Part shown: positions 43,965 through 55,004 of the stretch, piece by piece
Layout of the letters: the number at the start of each line of letters is the position of its first letter
Position numbering within the stretch: position 1 is the stretch's first letter
NCBI GenBank assembly: GCA_004352715.1
Contig: SCFE01000033.1
Location: 852,745-916,744, forward strand
DNA from: Hofstenia miamia
Lineage: Eukaryota > Xenacoelomorpha > Acoela
Length of the DNA: 64,000 nt
Direction of reading: 5' to 3'
Translations under genes and position numbers: made by a program
The notes under the pieces: generated by a model
What the model saw: the letters and a program-made list of their open reading frames with translations, nothing else
What the model was told of the DNA's origin: nothing
Databases searched by the model: none

Positions 43965-44085
43965 TCAACGAGCCGACATTTCCAAGCTCGGCTCGACTCG
44001 TTTAAATTTTGTGTAAGTTCGGCTCGGCTCGGCTCACCACATAAAATCTTTGAACAAGGCTCGTTTTAGCTCGGTATTTTTTTAA
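43965..44085. repeat. GCTCGGCTCG repeats, hAT-like terminus of another family
   Basis: Repeated GCTCGGCTCG/CGAGCC units lie within 120 bp of otherwise AT-rich DNA. This pattern is typical of subterminal transposase-binding repeats. Confidence 0.45.
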
Positions 44086-44247
44086 AAATATTGTGTTCAA
44101 AGAATTTTTTACATAGCTCTTCCTATTATTTATTAAACATTTCTTAAATAAGATTATAAGAAAAGCATACTGATTGCAAAAAATAAGAAAAATCTCCATA
44201 ATCAAATTAACAAGCAGAACTATAATCTTGCTTTGCCTAAAATTAAA

Positions 44248-44956
44248 TTTGTTCTCTTCGTTGTTACTGGTACATATTCACCGCAAAATGCGTGATAAAA
44301 CTTATACGAAAATACGAAAAACTTTAGTTTCAAAACTCTTGGAAAAAATTCCACAGAAAAAAATTTGCAAATTTCTTCAATTATCAAAGCAAACAATATT
44401 TTCAATTATTTCATATTATAAAAGAACGGGTCAAATTGGCTATTAGCAAAACCAGGGCGCCCTTTCTACACAACCAATGGGCCGTTACGCGACTGAAGAT
44501 CAGCAATAAGTGTATTTGACATGAATTCTATTTCAACAGAACAGGTTAAGTGAGTAATCATGGTTGGCATTGGCCCTAAAATGTAAACAAGAATATGCAA
44601 CGCAGCTACACACCTTCTTTCCAGATAGATAGCTGTTTTAGGAACTGAAAAAATATGGCAGCTCGGATCTCATTGTCAATGATATAAAATTGAGAAATCT
44701 TTTAAAAATTAAAGTCCAAATTTTATTGTTCAAAAGATTTTCAATTCATAGACAATTATTGAACATTCATTATATTAAATACTAAATGTTATATTTCACT
44801 AGAAAATAAAATGTTACTTGAAAATTTTATATATACGTGTATATATAATTTCTAAAAGAAAATGTTCGGAAACATTTCTACAAATGCTTGAAAATGACAA
44901 CAATGTTTGTTGAAAAATGTCGCAATAAAACGTTACTTAAAAAATGTATTGACTCA

Positions 44957-44992
<36 letters not shown>

Positions 44993-45238
44993 GGATACTG
45001 CTTTCTAGCTTTAAAAAATATTTTACATAGCATTATAATACCAGAAAGGGTGACTAGAACATATTAGTAGTAGGAATTCAATTTTAAATATAAAAACGCC
45101 CCCAAAAATCGCTTTGAGCATTGGGAATGGGAAGAATTTGAAGTCCTTGAATATGTAAACCAGTTTTGTATTTTTCAATTAGCGCAGGGTGGATTAGTGT
45201 CAATATAATATGTAGTTCTCTAACCTATTGCTAAATAA
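44248..45238 (+). repeat. Composite repeat block, copy 2: Tc1-type HTH fragment plus Penelope-like 3' end
   Basis: It is the counterpart of 31740-32955, with shared start TTTGTTCTCTTCG and shared end. The HTH reading here (44288-44446) extends further, through SKQTIFSIISYYKRTGQIGY, before a stop. The third hammerhead-like copy is at 44886-44923, with GTCGAAAC changed to GTTGAAAA, and a TA tract follows at 44961-44989. Confidence 0.85.
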
Positions 45239-45960
45239 TAAGAATTTTTAAAAAAATGCTTCAGAAAAAATTTTCACCAATATACATTAGACAATTTTCT
45301 TCTTTATTCCATGTTTCTACAAAAACTAGAACCTATCTAAAAGTTGCTAAGCAAACCTAGTAATTACCCATTATGCCACCAGAATTTTTTTGTTTTAAAG
45401 AGATTAAGTTACTTAAGTGATATTTAATACGAGAAGTGTAGTAATAATATAATTAAAGTATAGGTCTTTGCAAAAATTATGTAACTGAATTGTTGTTAAA
45501 AATATACATATTCTCCAGAGAACACTTCTTGAGTAATCAATGATATGAATATATATATGATGAGAGTTTAGAAATCGTATGAGGAAGATGTAAAACTAGA
45601 ACAGAAAATGTATTTCCATAAATAGTTATGCAATTCGTGTATGTACTTGTCTATGCTAATATATACTAAATGAAAAATCGTCTATTTATTAATTCATAGA
45701 AATTGTTCAATATGAATTACAAAAGAAAATTCCTTAATACCGTCAAATGGAGTGAATAAAAACAGTTTCTTAAGTTATTTTAAAAATCTGGTGTTTGTAA
45801 AATGTATTTCATTGAACTATTGCACTATAGTGTATCCTATAGATCCTGAAATTACATTTCAATAAGAATAAAAATATTTAGCTGTCAGGAATTTTTTAAA
45901 TTTTAAAAGTATTTCTATTCACAATTTTAATGGGGATGAATAGGAACACATATGATTTTG

Positions 45961-46004
<44 letters not shown>

Positions 46005-46041
46005 TTCAATTAGTCATGAAATACTGCAAAAATTACTAAAT
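45239..46041. other. Non-coding DNA with (TA)n at 45963-46001
   Basis: There is no open frame with family resemblance. The TA tract lies immediately upstream of the Penelope-like RT fragment. Confidence 0.6.
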
Positions 46042-46347
46042 ATGTGTTGTCTTAATACTCCATTCCTCTTTAATAATAAAATTTACAACCAAATTGAAGG
46101 AATGGAAATGGGATCAGCCCTAAGTCCAACAATGGCAGCATTTTCAATGGACGTCATTGAAAGTAATTTTGAAGAAGCATCTATAACCAAGCCACAGTGT
46201 TACTTTAGATATGTCGATGATGTGTTTGCAATATTTAAAGAAAAAGAAGAAGCAAACAATTTTTCAAATTTTTTGTACTCAAATTCAACACCATGCAGCT
46301 TCTCCCAAAAATCAAGAAAAAAATTTGTATGCCATATCAAAGCTTAA
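46042..46347 (+). pseudogene. Penelope-like element reverse transcriptase fragment
   Basis: The reading contains NNKIYNQIEGMEMGSALSP, corresponding to the Y.Q..G..MGSPLSP motif, and CYFRYVDDVFAIFKEKEEA with the catalytic VDD box, both characteristic of Penelope-like RT. The frame is open from 46042 to 46347 but covers only the catalytic core. No GIY-YIG endonuclease domain follows. It may be the source family of the hammerhead-like 3' ends nearby. Confidence 0.75.
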
Positions 46348-46349
46348 CA

Positions 46350-47590
46350 CAATTTTTTTAATTTTAGAATTTATTGATTTTAGCAAGAATTTTGCATTTT
46401 TGAATTGGTTGATTTTCTTAAAATATATATTTAACAATATTGATTGAAATCAAATTGAGACTAATCACATATATATGTCATTAGGTGAAAATTTTGTAAT
46501 TTACTTAATCTTATCCCATTGGTCTATTTTGTAGTGCATAATGCAAGGATGTCCTAAAAACACAACATGTTATTAATAAAGCATAGTTTGAAAATTCAAT
46601 ACTTTGTGCCCTCTCTACTACCCAATTATGCACTTAACATTTTATTATTTATAAAAATTTTTCTCTATCCGCCCTTGGGCAATAGAACTGTAAAACCTAA
46701 TCTTCCCTGGATGGATATTTGACTACTATCAGTTTTATCAACAGTGGTATGTCCACTTGTTTCTATGCTCAAGAGAAATTCATTGCAATGTCCTAACCAT
46801 TTGTTTTCATTAATAGCATCTAACAATATTGAAATACGTTTAGAAATTTTGAACAACAAATTTATTTATAGTCAATTAGTCTATTACAAAATATAACAGC
46901 TGTTTGAATATAATTCTCTTGACCAAGCCATACTACAACTTATATGAGCATCACTGAGAACTAATTCAAATAAGAAATTGAGGACAACTTTGCTATATAT
47001 TATGATAAAGGAATTTTAATGAATCTTTTTCCCAATTGAATCTGGAAACGAAGATTAATTTTCATGTCAGTTAAATGTCAAGAATAGAACCCATTTTTAA
47101 AACACTGAAATTACAAAATTGAACCATAATTTTGAACCAAGATTTTATTTTAAGACAGTTTAATGAATTTCGTGAAGATAATATACATTTAACATATATT
47201 AACATCATTAGAATACAAATTTAATATAATTAAAAAAATCTTAAAAATGTTAAATCCCAATCACTTCAACAGAATACATGCCTAAAATTGTATTCCAATG
47301 ATTGTTTTCCATCAATTGTCTAAACGTGATAATTGTAGTATATTGATGAAGTTCTTTGGAAAAGAAGAAAGCATCTCAGTGGGCATTTAAATATAGAAAT
47401 CTACCAACATCCTCATGAATTGGTAAGCTATGAACTGACCCATAAACCTACCACAAAATAAATTTATCATTTTAAAATTAAACATTTTTAGTAACTTTAT
47501 TTAACAAACTTGTAACAGGTAATAAAATTCTTTTTTCATTGTTATAAAAAAGATAAATTTTAATTTGAGAATGTCACGAAGTTTGGTTAT
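46350..47590. other. Non-coding DNA, no supported gene
   Basis: AT-rich. A short minus-strand frame at 46665-46859 has no recognisable domain. Confidence 0.5.
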
Positions 47591-47809
47591 CGCCATAGAG
47601 ATACTATAGGACATGCTATATTTCAATGTTTAATAACTTTCTAAGTAATCAATGGTTCGGAAAAATAATTACAGATTTGAAATCAGGGTAAAAAACTGCA
47701 TTTAGTAACGTAAAAAAATTGAAAAAATTCCGATTTATCCCCTCAAAATAAATCACGGGCGGTTATAAGTTTGATATAGCATTACTGTATATTTTAATGA
47801 AACAAAATA

Positions 47810-49085
47810 CAGTACTGAAAAGAAAGATCGAACCAAAAGTAAATTCAGTTTTTTTCAGAACATTTCTTCAATAAAAAGAAAATTAGAAACTCAAAAACGC
47901 TTTCTTCAGTTTGATTAATACTTTGTCGGATATGCACGGTTTTTCAAAACAGCTTTCACGCGTCGGGGTACTCACTGGAAAAGTTTTTTTATGTAGTCAT
48001 CAGAAAGCCCATAAAACTCTTTTCCGATAGTTGTCCATAATTCGTCCAAATTTTCAATAGAACTCTTTTGTAATCGATCTTTTATTACCTACCACACGTT
48101 CTCTATAATGTCGGGTGACATTGGTGGATAATCGGGTATGATCATAATTCCCTCCTCTTCTAGGTAGGCCTGACACACCTGTGAGAGAAGAGGAGGAGAG
48201 TTGTCTTGTTGCAGAAAAAGGTCTTCCGACCTTATTGGAAGTAGAGGATGATGCAGCAGATTCACATACGTCTCGCCAGTAACCTTTCCTGATAACCGGA
48301 TCATTTTTTGCATTCCATTGGACCAAAGTGCACCCCAGAGCATGATAGCAGGTGTCCTGGTAGTGGAACCTTTTGCTAGATATCGTGGCTTGTGGCACTC
48401 TTCTTGGGATCCTGTTGGTCTCCAAACATGATCCGTTCACGAAGGATTAACCTCAAATTTTGATTCGTCAGTGAAAACTCATTGGTCGAATACATTGAGA
48501 GTTTTTTAGCATTTGTTTGCTCCAGTCGGTTCTTTTAGAACGGTGTGTTCCCGTTAACTTGGGCTTTCTCGCTGCCACACGACTACGTAGCCCATATTTC
48601 TTCAATATTCTGAGATGAAGTATAAATATGACCATGGGTCCAGTTCGATCGGAGCTCTCTGCTACTCATTCGAGGGCAAATGCAGGCAAAGCGTACTAAA
48701 CTCGACCTCCCCCGATGACTAACTTTGGGTGGCCGCCTTTGAATCGTCTTCTTCGCAATTTTGCCAGTTGATTTGTAATGTTGAACAAGTCGACCTACTG
48801 AACTTTTGTGCACTCGTTTAGTTCGGATATTTGCATCTGCTTGTATCATTGGAGGAACAAACGAATTACTGCTTTTGCATGAGAAATGGGGTGTACTTGG
48901 GCATGGTTAATTCCTTGTGCAAAGGACAAGATCGAGCAAAACCACATTAGAGCTAAAGTAACAACTCTCTCCTAACGTGCTGTCACAGTTTCATATTAAT
49001 TGGTACCTGCCTAAAAGGACAAACAACTATGAAACAAGAAAATCACGAACTTTAAATCTTGGTTCGATCTTTATTTTCACCACTG
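47810..49085 (-). mobile_element. Full-length Tc1-like DNA transposon, 1276 bp
   Basis: The left terminus CAGTACTGAAAAGAAAGATC and right terminus (reverse complement) CAGTGGTGAAAATAAAGATC are inverted repeats that continue CGAACCAA. TA dinucleotides flank both ends (47808-47809 and 49086-49087), as expected for Tc1/mariner integration. Size and gene content are typical of the family. Confidence 0.92.
47915..48904 (-). pseudogene. Tc1-like transposase, frameshifted
   Basis: A possible start is MPKYTP at 48904. After a shift comes an HTH region (RVHKSSVGRLVQHYKSTGKI, 48849-48583). The catalytic domain shows FTDESKFEVN (first Asp), HVWRPTGSQEECHKPRY, AIMLWGALWSNG, LQQDNSPPLLS (second Asp) and PPMSPDIIENVW (Glu). 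The DIIEN segment is two residues shorter than the usual DxNPIEN. The C-terminus ends AYPTKY with a stop at 47915. At least three frameshifts or stops inactivate it. Confidence 0.88.
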
Positions 49086-49087
49086 TA

Positions 49088-49772
49088 AATGAAATCAGAA
49101 AGATTGTATTGAACTTGAACTTAAAAGTGATTGTATATGAAAGAATAAGATTATTTTCATTGCATGCATCATATCAAATTGAAAAAAAACTTGCTTTTGG
49201 TGGCTTTCTCTCTGGTTGATAGTTGTAATGACTTTTAAATGAAAACAACGTGAGCACAGAACTTTCATTCATTTTTAGCTTTGGCCTACCATTTTCTGTT
49301 TTACGAATATACTGTTGTTCGAAATACAATGTGCATACATAGGAATCGAAATCGCACGATTTCTTTGTGATCGTCACATCGCTAATTATCTCGGTTGGTT
49401 AGACATGCGATTCAATCAAAATGTGACAGATCCGTTTTGAACCAATCACTAGTCTAACCGTGGCCTTACTAGATGGCTGTGAGCGACCTTAATAATGACA
49501 CCGTGCATTTGGATTTTGGTTTCCAAAGCAATTAATTCAGGGTTGTAAATGGCTAGATTACATTTCGTGACACATTTTAAGCTCGACTATGTTAATAACA
49601 TGAACATATACAAACACATATAACAACGTTTATATATCCACGTTTCAAAGTAATATTGGTCATAATTGGGCTGTCAAAATACATGCATGTACCCTTGTAG
49701 AAGAGCTATACATTGTTGGTGTGAAGTTTTGTTTTATTTCAGTATAAAACATTTAATTTTTAGTGCTATTAC

Positions 49773-49813
<41 letters not shown>

Positions 49814-49826
49814 TACATATATATTA

Positions 49827-49877
<51 letters not shown>

Positions 49878-52105
49878 TAATTGCTTAATACATTTTATAT
49901 GTTTGCTTTTCAAGCCCATTTATATATTGTGGGAATGAAGCAAAAATCTATAAAAGTTCTGAAATTCTTACTAGATCACTTTTAAGTAACATTTTCACAC
50001 AGCTTTGAGTTGAGTCAATTGAGCTTGAGTTATGTCAACGTAGTTTGATCTATTTACAGCCCAGTCTTAGCAAACGTTTTGCATATCATTGTAACTCTAC
50101 ACTGCTTATGCAAAGTGAAGTAGCAAAGGAAAAGCTTCAATACAAATATTATATAAACATTTGATATTTATAGACATTTTGTATACATATTATTTATATG
50201 AAGTAAGAATATCACGCAAACCAAAACCATTACAAGTTTTATTAATTGTAGAATAGTTTTGGAAAAATTTCATACCCCTCAAACAGATCCTTGTAACCAA
50301 ACGTAGTAGCTAGGTTTCTTGAAACAGAACCCGTAATCGGATAGCAATGTACAGAAAATTTGTAAAAACATTACAATCCACTAAAGTGAAATTGATTCGT
50401 TATGTGATAGCCAATGAGATCCTGACATACTGATTTTGATATTATTCTCTCACAAAGTGAAATTACTGCGAGATTTGGCAATTCTTGACTCTGATTTGTT
50501 TTGAATTGTACAAAACACCAACAAAATGTACAAGTGCATAGGGAATCTTAAAGGCATTAATTATTAATATTCTAATTCAAATATTGTGCATTTCTTCAGA
50601 TACAGCAGAAAATAATTTTTCTAAATCCTTTGATATATTTTGGGTCTACTGAGGTCCAACATTATATTGGTATTTACCAGGCTGGACACTCAATTTTCAA
50701 CCCATTTTTTTAATTTATTGTAATGTAATAGATAACTAGGAAATAAGAATTTTTAATAATTTAGAAAGTGATCTAAAATATAATGCATTTAACGTATTGA
50801 TACGTGCTAACAAAAATGAACATTATAAATACCAAAGGTAAAATTAATGCAGATTTTGAGGAGTGATAAATAATTTACAGAGAAAAAACATAAAAACGCA
50901 CGGTTTTAGCAATGCACAAACTACTGTCCCTGCTTGTATGTTTGTCCATAAAATATAAATTTTTATTGAAAATTTGCAATCTATTTGGTAGCTAGTTTAC
51001 TAGAATATTAATAATATTAACCCTGCAATTAGAAAATAAGATTTCAAAATCATTCCCGTTATCGTACATTTTTCTCACAACTCAGTCAACAATTATTCAT
51101 CAGAGAATGGTCTAGACGATTACCACTGTAAGTCCTGATAACACTAGAAAGAATACATACCAAAGTTGATAAGAGGCTTTTATGAGAGTTCTTTAGGTAT
51201 AAGTCAATTTACTCATTCAATCTAGGCATTGAAGTTTCGTCTAAATAAAATTACACAACATCCAAATTACTAATGCACAGTCCATTGAAGTAGCGATTAT
51301 TTTTAAAATTGCTACAATATATATATATATATATATATATTTTTTGAAAAAGACTTATAAACTGATCGACACCATTTACCAAGCTATTGATACCATTTTG
51401 TTGACATCATATTTTTAGCGATGAACATTAAAAGCCTTAATTATTAAAGAATTTATTCCAGTATATAATTATTTACTATAGTTTGTATACGCTTTGTCAA
51501 AAGTCTTTGTGCAAGTGAGTATAAAATATGCAAAATAGACATTTATATAAATGGGCCGGGTCGGGCTTGCCTAAATCTCTGCGCACAAATATAACATATA
51601 AACGACGCAGATATTAATTTACTGTATTAAATATGTAAAGAAGTCCGGATATTATGCATATAGTTACATACAAAATTGTAAAACTTAGTTGATGAATTTT
51701 TTTAAGTTCCTACATCTCACAAACTAATAAATACCAAGTCTAAGAGCAGTATACAGAATAGAAGAGGTCATCAGCCCGTCCTATTGAGGTGTGCCGCTGC
51801 CTGAAGTCTTCAGTCGCAGCTAGTTTGGCGTAGAGCACTCCCCAATGGCTTTGAGTGCTGCATCTACTGCATCCCCAAGTAGCGCTGATGGCTGGAATTT
51901 AACCCTTCTAAATTTGAAAAATATATTTCCCAAAATACAATATCACAGAAATTTGGCAAGGTCATAGTTAACATACAGCTAAGTACAAAAATATGAATTG
52001 TATATACCCAATTAATATGTCATATATAAACAAACATTTCCGGAAAGCAAAATAAAACTTATAAAATATTGATTTGTTGGAATGAAATGAATATATCTCA
52101 AAAAT
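49088..52105. other. Non-coding DNA with TA-rich tracts
   Basis: No supported gene. TA-rich simple sequence occupies about 49780-49880 and 51319-51340. A GGGCCGGGTCGGGCTTG remnant (51553-51570) resembles the hAT-like repeats. A GC-richer patch at 51770-51900 has no recognised content and does not fold as a tRNA that I can see. Confidence 0.5.
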
Positions 52106-52557
52106 AATCAAGGTTGCCTTTAAAGAAAGGCTATGAAGTAATCAATGCAAAAATCTAGCGGAGGGCAATCATTAAATTATCATAGTCAACATGACTCTTT
52201 CAGATTTACAAATAGAGTACATTTATTTTATGTTTTGAAATAGTACGTACCTTAGTTTTTTTATATGTGTAGAAAAATGTGCTGTCAGATATATATGTGA
52301 AATAAAATTTTAGTTCATCTGCTTTTAATCAAGGCTGCCTCCAAAGAAATGCTATGAAATAATCAATGCAAAAATCTAGCAGAGGGCAATCATTAAATTA
52401 TCATAGTCAACATTACTCTGTTCAGATTTACAAATAGAGTACTTTTATTTTATGTTTTGCAATAGTATTCACCTACGTATATTCATAGGAGTACAAAATG
52501 TGCTGTCAGATATATATGTTAAATACAAGGAGAAATGAAATAAAAGTTCATCTGCTT
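52106..52557. repeat. Tandem duplication, unit about 221 bp
   Basis: Unit 1 (52106-52326) and unit 2 (52327-52557) both start AATCAAGG-TGCC and share AATGCAAAAATCTAGC, ATCATTAAATTATCATAG and GTGCTGTCAGATATATATG. Point differences and small insertions show it is not recent. No coding content. Confidence 0.92.
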
Positions 52558-53375
52558 GAATGATCTGCAATTTTATCTTCTGATGATACCCAGAGGATTG
52601 AGAGAGACTTATTTTTAATGATCATAGTAATTGCAATAGCAACCAGTTATGAAACCATAACTTTCAGATATGATAGTGTCACCAACCTTTTCTTTGTCTG
52701 AGGCATAAATACATATAATGGCTTCTTTTGAAAGATATGAGATCTTAGAGATTGGAAGGAGAAAGCAACAATGTCCAAAAACTAAAATTGGCAACCCACT
52801 AAACTTCATTAGATTTAAAAAAAACAAGAAGACTAAGGCATGGAAAACAGGGAACAACCAACTAAATCATCTGAATTGAGCAGTCACAAAGTGAGGATCT
52901 GATACATCACAAAGAGGATGAAAAACATTGTGTTGAAAGGAACATGTTGTCTGTTCTTGACTAATAAAGAAGAAGGAGCTATCTCTGCCAAAGTAGAGAG
53001 GAGTTCATGTCTATCTTTAGTTAAGCAGAACTGTTTAGGAAGGAATAGACATGGAAACTAAAAATGAGTGTTCACAGCAGCTCTAATATTGGCGGAACAT
53101 CTTAAATAAGTAGCGGTGATTGGATGCACACTCTCTTTGAAATTATGGATTTAAGCTGAGGAGATAGATTAGAGTATTCAAGGAGGATTGCATGGAGAAC
53201 AGAGTTGACGTGGATCAAATATTTCCTGATCAATGTCCAATCTAATCAACAAAAATTTCATGGATAAATTCACAACAACATATGTTCAAGAATTTCTGTA
53301 AGCTACAGCAGCTGATTCATTCAGATTGAAAATAGGCCTGCAATAAGCATAATTTTAAAAGGAACATCCTTATAT
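52558..53375. other. Low-information region
   Basis: Purine-rich on the plus strand and less AT-biased than its surroundings, with a short open frame at 52615-52857 (minus) that I do not trust. Nothing recognised. Confidence 0.4.
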
Positions 53376-53393
53376 CTGTCTCTTATACACATC
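53376..53393. other. Tn5/Nextera mosaic-end sequence (likely library artefact)
   Basis: CTGTCTCTTATACACATC matches 18 of the 19 bases of the reverse-complemented Tn5 mosaic end used in Nextera libraries; only the final T differs (G here). An 18-base match is very unlikely by chance in 64 kb. Continuity of the genome across this point is doubtful. Confidence 0.85.
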
Positions 53394-53425
53394 GCTTCTA
53401 TATGGTAATGTACATTGTCAGATAT

Positions 53426-53692
53426 TTACAAAATAGTTGTGAGTTTATTGTTCACTCTTAAAAATTTACAATAAGTATGAAAGAATTTATCTGTTAGCCA
53501 GTATTTTTGATCTAAAATAATCCATGAATATCCATAAAAAATTTCTGATTCATATCCAGTAGATATCCAAGGATCAGCAACCTTGTTGGTGAATTTTATT
53601 GAAGATGAAGCTTGCTCCAGAGCAACAGAATGTTTGAGAATCGTCTGGAGCACCTGACAGACAAAATTGGCTAGCTGTTGTTGAGCATCCAT
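53426..53692 (-). CDS. Possible host exon, 88 codons, unrecognised
   Basis: The ATG at 53692 follows TAATTTAATCAG, a plausible splice acceptor. The reading MDAQQQLANFVCQVL...ALEQASSSIKFT has mixed composition and no low-complexity bias. No family was recognised. The proximity to the mosaic-end sequence adds doubt about its context. Confidence 0.3.
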   Translation of the reverse strand: MDAQQQLANFVCQVLQTILKHSVALEQASSSIKFTNKVADPWISTGYESEIFYGYSWIILDQKYWLTDKFFHTYCKFLRVNNKLTTIL

Positions 53693-54504
53693 CTGATTAA
53701 ATTACTCTGGGATTTTGTTGATAAGGCCTATTTTGCAACATAGGTTTTGGGGAAAAGTTAAACAGTCTCTATGAGGGAAGCAGTAAAACAACAAGTGGAA
53801 TAAAGTAATGATGGGTACCAAGTACCAATGATAGAATGGGTAGAAGATAATGACAGTCATGACATCAAAGTATTACAGAAAAATTTAATTTTCTCATCCC
53901 TAATGTTTAAATTGAAGTTTTACTGACTAATAAACCATAATGCACATTACATATGCATTGAATAAAATAAAACCCACATGTGCAAAATGCAGATAAATCA
54001 AATCACTTCTAGTAGTCACCACTAATGATTGAGGAATTATTAAACAGTATGCTATTGGCTAGATATTAATTGCAAATTATGACAAGGCCTTTCTTTTGAG
54101 GTAGCCTTGAAAATAATCATAAAATAAATGATTTGTTTTCCTAATATATTTTTAGGAAAAGTAAAAAAATGAGGGGCTAATCTTTATTCTGACTTGAAAT
54201 ATAAAATTGTTTCTCAAATGTACTTTGAGAAAAAGTTTAAGAGTAGCTGTTGCTACTATTGACTTTTGACCTCATGATTACCTAAACACTAAGAATTGAG
54301 AGAAATTAATTTAAAAAAAAGAGAAATTTTGTAAAAAATTTTTGGAAAAACAGTTTGTCATTTATGAACATATTCAGTTTAATGTTAAACGCCTATTGTT
54401 TTGAGGTCACAATGGAATATATTATACAATGAAAACATTCCTTAAAATATTTACTGCTTTAGGCATTCATTGGCAGAGTCTCAACAAACTAAGAATAGCA
54501 AAAT

Positions 54505-54690
54505 TTGTCACTGCTTATTGTACAGCATCATATACATTTTGTACTAAAGTGTACTGTTATTCTCTACCCTAGTTCAAAATTCTTTGATAACTTTGACGAT
54601 CTTAAAGAAACGTTTTACATTACTTTGCAAGAAATTGGCAATCATCCTGTGACAGCATCTAAAGCAAAAGATGATTGTTGTACACAATAA
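54505..54690 (+). CDS. Possible terminal host exon, unrecognised
   Basis: The part after the acceptor-like CTCTACCCTAG (ending near 54571) reads SKFFDNFDDLKETFYITL, then EIGNHPVTASKAKDDCCTQ and a stop. AATAAA overlaps the stop codon and could be a poly(A) signal. A second open stretch at 54785-54985 has similar character and runs into the LTR end of element 4. No family was recognised. Confidence 0.25.
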   Translation: MSLLIVQHHIHFVLKCTVILYPSSKFFDNFDDLKETFYITLQEIGNHPVTASKAKDDCCTQ

Positions 54691-54985
54691 ATTCTAATCT
54701 CACAAATAATATCATAACTGGTGAAAACATATTTCAATACCACATAAATGTATATGTATAAAGGTTCAAGAAATTTATTGGAAATTGTCATACATTCAAC
54801 ACAAAGTTATATCATTGAAGATCATTAATAAGAAATTTGAAGATGTTATGATACAAACAATTTTTCAATTATACAAAACTGAATACATATTTAAGAATAA
54901 AGATCAAATGCCAAAGAACTTGTTTCATCAATTGTCAGTAGATATAAATGCGACAATTGCAATAAATTGTATATTAGTGAAACAG

Positions 54986-55004
54986 TGTAACATCCTCTGC
55001 CAGA
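54986..55004 (-). other. LTR terminus joined directly to the 3' module of element 4
   Basis: The minus strand reads CTGGCAGAGGATGTTACA, almost identical to the LTR end of element 2 (CTGGTAGAGGATGTTACA at 9058-9075). Only about 18 bp of LTR remain. The 3' module reading frame runs straight into it, so an internal deletion ended within the LTR. Confidence 0.65.

Noticed and set aside
51770-51900. tRNA or other structured RNA in the GC-richer patch
   Set aside because: I could not form a cloverleaf or find A/B box sequences. It stays unassigned.
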